8,038 bases of DNA from an uncultured Clostridia bacterium (GTDB taxonomy: Bacteria; Bacillota; Clostridia; Oscillospirales; Acutalibacteraceae): contig CAMBNE010000034.1 in the NCBI GenBank assembly GCA_945868935.1, forward strand, positions 1 through 8,038, written 5' to 3'. Under the pieces are notes generated by a model. It worked only from the letters and a program-made list of their open reading frames with translations. It was not told the origin of the DNA and did no database searches. Position numbers and translations under genes: made by a program. Position 1 is the first letter of the stretch. Every line of letters begins with the position of its first letter. This document shows positions 6,428 to 8,038 of the stretch, in pieces.

Positions 6428-7303
6428 TTATTTTTTGATTGTATCAAGTATTTTTTGCATATCCTCGGGTAAATTGCAACTTACCGAAATTTCTTTGCCG
6501 TTTACGGGATGAACAAATGTCATTTCTCCGCAATGGAGCGTCTGGCGTGAAATGAGCTCTAAGCTTCCGCCGTACAAGTCATCACCGAGCAAAGGATGAC
6601 CGATTGACGACATATGACAACGTATCTGGTGAGTCTTTCCTGTTTCAAGCCAGAGCTTAAGAAATGATATATTTTCATCAGAACATATCACTTCATAATG
6701 CGTTATTGCAACACTTCCGTTTTCAAACACGTGACGGACAATCTTAGAATCGTCCTTTAAGCCGATTGGCGCACTTATTGTTCCGCCGCAGTCTAACTTT
6801 CCGTGACAAAGAGCAAAATAATTTTTGCTTACTTTATTTTTAAGAGCATTTGCGCAGAATTTATTTTTGGCAATAAGTACTAGCCCCGAGGTATCCTTAT
6901 CAAGACGGTTAATTGCTCTGAAAACATAGTTTTCATCTTTGTTTTTCATATAATAAGTAACTATATTGGCAAGGGTGTTCGTCTGATGTTGTTTTACAGG
7001 GTGAACGGGCATTGAATAAGGCTTGTTTACAATCAAAATATGCTCGTCCTCAAAAGCAATATCAAGATTTCCTTCTACAGGAACGATTTCTGATTCCTCG
7101 TCAGGCAAATTTATCTCTACCCTGCTACCTGCCAGCGTAAAATCTACAGTGCGTAAAATTTTTCCGTTCATCAAAATACCGTCTTTTTTTCGCTTGAGCT
7201 GTGTTATCATTCTTGCAGACAGGTTACAGTGCTTTCTTAAAAAGGCAATCGCCTTTTTACCGTCATATTCATCGGGCACTATAAATTCGAGTTTTTCAGA
7301 CAT
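6428..7303 (-). CDS. RluA-family RNA pseudouridine synthase
   Basis: This 291-residue enzyme isomerises specific uridines in rRNA or tRNA to pseudouridine. An S4-like RNA-binding region occupies about residues 15-65 (LSARMITQLKRKKDGILMNGK). The catalytic domain follows: NKPYSMPVHP at 93-102, the RluA signature NRLDKDTSG at 132-140 with catalytic D135, and the RNA-binding TGKTHQIRCHM plus GHPLLGDDLYGG at 221-246. Length and motif order are complete. I place the start at 7303 rather than the in-frame ATG at 7324, because GGAGA lies 7 nt upstream and the longer form would extend further into the upstream gene. The chosen start overlaps the DUF1294 stop by 8 nt (ATGTCTGA), so the two are probably translationally coupled. 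The target uridine and the RluA/RluC/RluD subgroup cannot be decided from sequence alone. The usual HRLD reads NRLD, a tolerated change. Confidence 0.94.
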   Translation of the reverse strand: MSEKLEFIVPDEYDGKKAIAFLRKHCNLSARMITQLKRKKDGILMNGKILRTVDFTLAGSRVEINLPDEESEIVPVEGNLDIAFEDEHILIVNKPYSMPVHPVKQHQTNTLANIVTYYMKNKDENYVFRAINRLDKDTSGLVLIAKNKFCANALKNKVSKNYFALCHGKLDCGGTISAPIGLKDDSKIVRHVFENGSVAITHYEVICSDENISFLKLWLETGKTHQIRCHMSSIGHPLLGDDLYGGSLELISRQTLHCGEMTFVHPVNGKEISVSCNLPEDMQKILDTIKK

Positions 7304-7580
7304 ACAAATATCTCCAAATAACAAACGCTATTACAAGCTGAAAGATTAATATTATAGGTATACCAAGCATAAACTTTAAATGCCTTGTTTTATGCCTGAT
7401 TAACAGCATCGTGATATACATACCGACACTTCCGCCTAACACTGACAAAAGCAAAAGCGTGTTTTCCTTTACACGCCAGCGTCTTTTTACTGCACAAAGC
7501 TTATCGTAAATCGTAACAATTACGGCTATAAGATTTATTAATATAAGATATATTGCAAGAATAGTTAAAACAGTGTTCAT
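7296..7580 (-). CDS. DUF1294 family small membrane protein
   Basis: This is a 94-residue protein with three hydrophobic segments (about 3-23, 42-62, 72-91). The family hallmark GGSVGMYITMLLIRHKTRHLKF (around 49-70) matches DUF1294, whose members have the same length and topology and no established function. A basic loop (KRRWRVKE, 32-39) separates the first two segments. I set the start at the ATG at 7580, where DUF1294 proteins begin; GGAG lies 5 nt upstream in a palindromic CTCCGGAG. The frame stays open further upstream to 7970, but that stretch lies opposite the GHL10 coding sequence and has no family similarity, so it is not part of the gene. It is the first gene of a two-gene operon with the pseudouridine synthase. 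Its promoter must lie within or beyond the start of the divergent gene; none is convincing. Confidence 0.88.
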   Translation of the reverse strand: MNTVLTILAIYLILINLIAVIVTIYDKLCAVKRRWRVKENTLLLLSVLGGSVGMYITMLLIRHKTRHLKFMLGIPIILIFQLVIAFVIWRYLYV

Positions 7581-7585
7581 AAAAA

Positions 7586-7594
7586 CTCCGGAGG
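7586..7594. promoter_or_regulatory. Palindromic Shine-Dalgarno block serving two divergent genes
   Basis: CTCCGGAG (7586-7593) is its own reverse complement. On the + strand GGAGG (7590-7594) is 8 nt before the TTG at 7603. On the - strand GGAG (complement of 7586-7589) is 5 nt before the ATG at 7580. Both spacings are near optimal, so one 8-bp palindrome supplies ribosome sites to both genes. Confidence 0.75.
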
Positions 7595-7602
7595 ATGATA
7601 TT

Positions 7603-8038
7603 TTGAAAACAAAGAAGTCGAGTGCCTCGACACGCAGTTTTGACAGACAGTCCGATAATATCAAAACCGACCGTTTCGGAACAGTTTCCTTTAGAATAAA
7701 AAAGATGATACCGTTGGTACTTTCTGTCGCAATACTAATAGGAGTAACTGCCGTAAGCTCAGGCAATAAAGCAAGCTCGCCCTCTGTTGCAAAGACAGTA
7801 AGCACAACTGATGAAACAAAGTACTCAACTAAAGATGAGATTAAGGAAACCGAATTTGACGAAATGAGAGGTGTGTGGATTTCATACATTGAGCTGAGTA
7901 TGGAAAAAGAAAGCGATAAGAGCGAACAGGCTTTCAGAAATAAATTCGATAAAATCGCTGAAAACAGCAAAGGTTATGGACTGAACACGCTGATTGTTCA
8001 GGTGCGACCTTACGGTGATGCACTTTATAAATCAGATT
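7603..8038 (+). CDS. GHL10 (DUF187/YngK-like) glycosyl hydrolase-like protein, N-terminal part (3' end outside window)
   Basis: The visible 145 residues are a cytoplasmic basic tail (1-34), a membrane anchor or uncleaved signal (35-51, MIPLVLSVAILIGVTAV), a Ser/Thr-rich linker (52-85) and the first strands of a GHL10-type TIM barrel, with EMRGVWISYIEL at 87-98 and GLNTLIVQVRPYGDALY at 126-142. These are hallmarks of family-10-like glycosidases such as YngK, thought to act on extracellular glycans or peptidoglycan; the substrate is unknown. I chose TTG at 7603 because GGAGG sits 8 nt upstream. The in-frame ATG at 7705 (residue 35) has only a weak AGAATAAAAAAG upstream, but it would give a normal signal peptide and is a real alternative. 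No lipobox Cys is present. Residues about 5-30 are encoded by a copy of the repeat also seen after the membrane protein gene. Confidence 0.85.
   Translation, partial: MKTKKSSASTRSFDRQSDNIKTDRFGTVSFRIKKMIPLVLSVAILIGVTAVSSGNKASSPSVAKTVSTTDETKYSTKDEIKETEFDEMRGVWISYIELSMEKESDKSEQAFRNKFDKIAENSKGYGLNTLIVQVRPYGDALYKSD
7617..7690 (+). repeat. Dispersed palindrome-headed repeat, copy 2 (inside a coding region)
   Basis: It starts GTCGAG-TGC-CTCGAC-ACGCA, matching 19 of 20 bases of copy 1 at 2169, and ends at CAGTTTCCT, matching CTGTTTCCT of copy 1, but is 10 nt shorter between the shared ends. Internal pairing differs from copy 1: GTTTTGA (7637-7643) with TCAAAAC (7661-7667), and TCCGA (7651-7655) with TCGGA (7676-7680). 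It is read in frame as residues about 5-30 of the GHL10 protein. A conserved head and tail with a variable, self-complementary middle fits a small dispersed palindromic element. Confidence 0.6.

Noticed and set aside
7304..7324. In-frame ATG seven codons upstream for the pseudouridine synthase
   Set aside because: It lacks a ribosome site, would deepen the overlap with the DUF1294 gene, and the next ATG at 7303 has GGAGA at good spacing and a family-like N-terminus.
7581..7970. Upstream extension of the DUF1294 frame to a 224-residue - strand protein
   Set aside because: The added 130 residues lie opposite the GHL10 coding sequence and have no family similarity. A good GGAG precedes the ATG at 7580, where DUF1294 proteins normally begin.

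Overview
The window is AT-rich chromosomal DNA, most likely from an anaerobic, low-GC Gram-positive bacterium of the Clostridia (Ruminococcus/Oscillospiraceae-like). This is inferred from strong GGAG-type ribosome sites, Thr/Pro-rich extracellular linkers, a PASTA-YARHG surface protein, a BspA-like/BIG2 surface protein, a BlaI/BlaR1-like pair and a GHL10 glycosidase-like protein. There is no rRNA, tRNA, insertion sequence, phage gene or CRISPR array.

Layout. On the + strand at the left edge is the 3' end of a PASTA-YARHG protein, followed 47 nt later by a 572-residue polytopic membrane protein of unknown function. Its stop codon abuts the first copy of a short palindrome-headed repeat, and then comes a bidirectional hairpin terminator shared with the convergent operon. 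On the - strand, read right to left, is an apparent three-gene operon: a BlaI/MecI-type repressor, a BlaR1-like M56 membrane metalloprotease (2 nt later), and a secreted protein with BspA-like leucine-rich repeats plus five BIG2 Ig-like domains (17 nt later). A -35/extended -10 promoter with a BlaI-type dyad inside it precedes the repressor. Next on the - strand, upstream of a terminator, are a DUF1294 membrane protein and an RluA-family pseudouridine synthase, overlapping by 8 nt. At the right edge a GHL10-type protein runs off the window on the + strand. Its start codon is only 22 nt from that of the divergent DUF1294 gene, and a palindromic CTCCGGAG supplies the ribosome site to both.

How the parts may work together. 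The repressor/protease pair looks like a zinc-protease-relieved regulatory switch. The sensor, however, has no penicillin-binding domain: its extracellular part is a Thr/Pro linker followed by an acidic Ser/Tyr/Asp-rich tail. The co-transcribed output appears to be a cell-surface protein rather than a beta-lactamase. This non-canonical switch is the best candidate for something undescribed here. The second point of interest is the repeat, one copy of which is read through as the N-terminal tail of the GHL10 protein.
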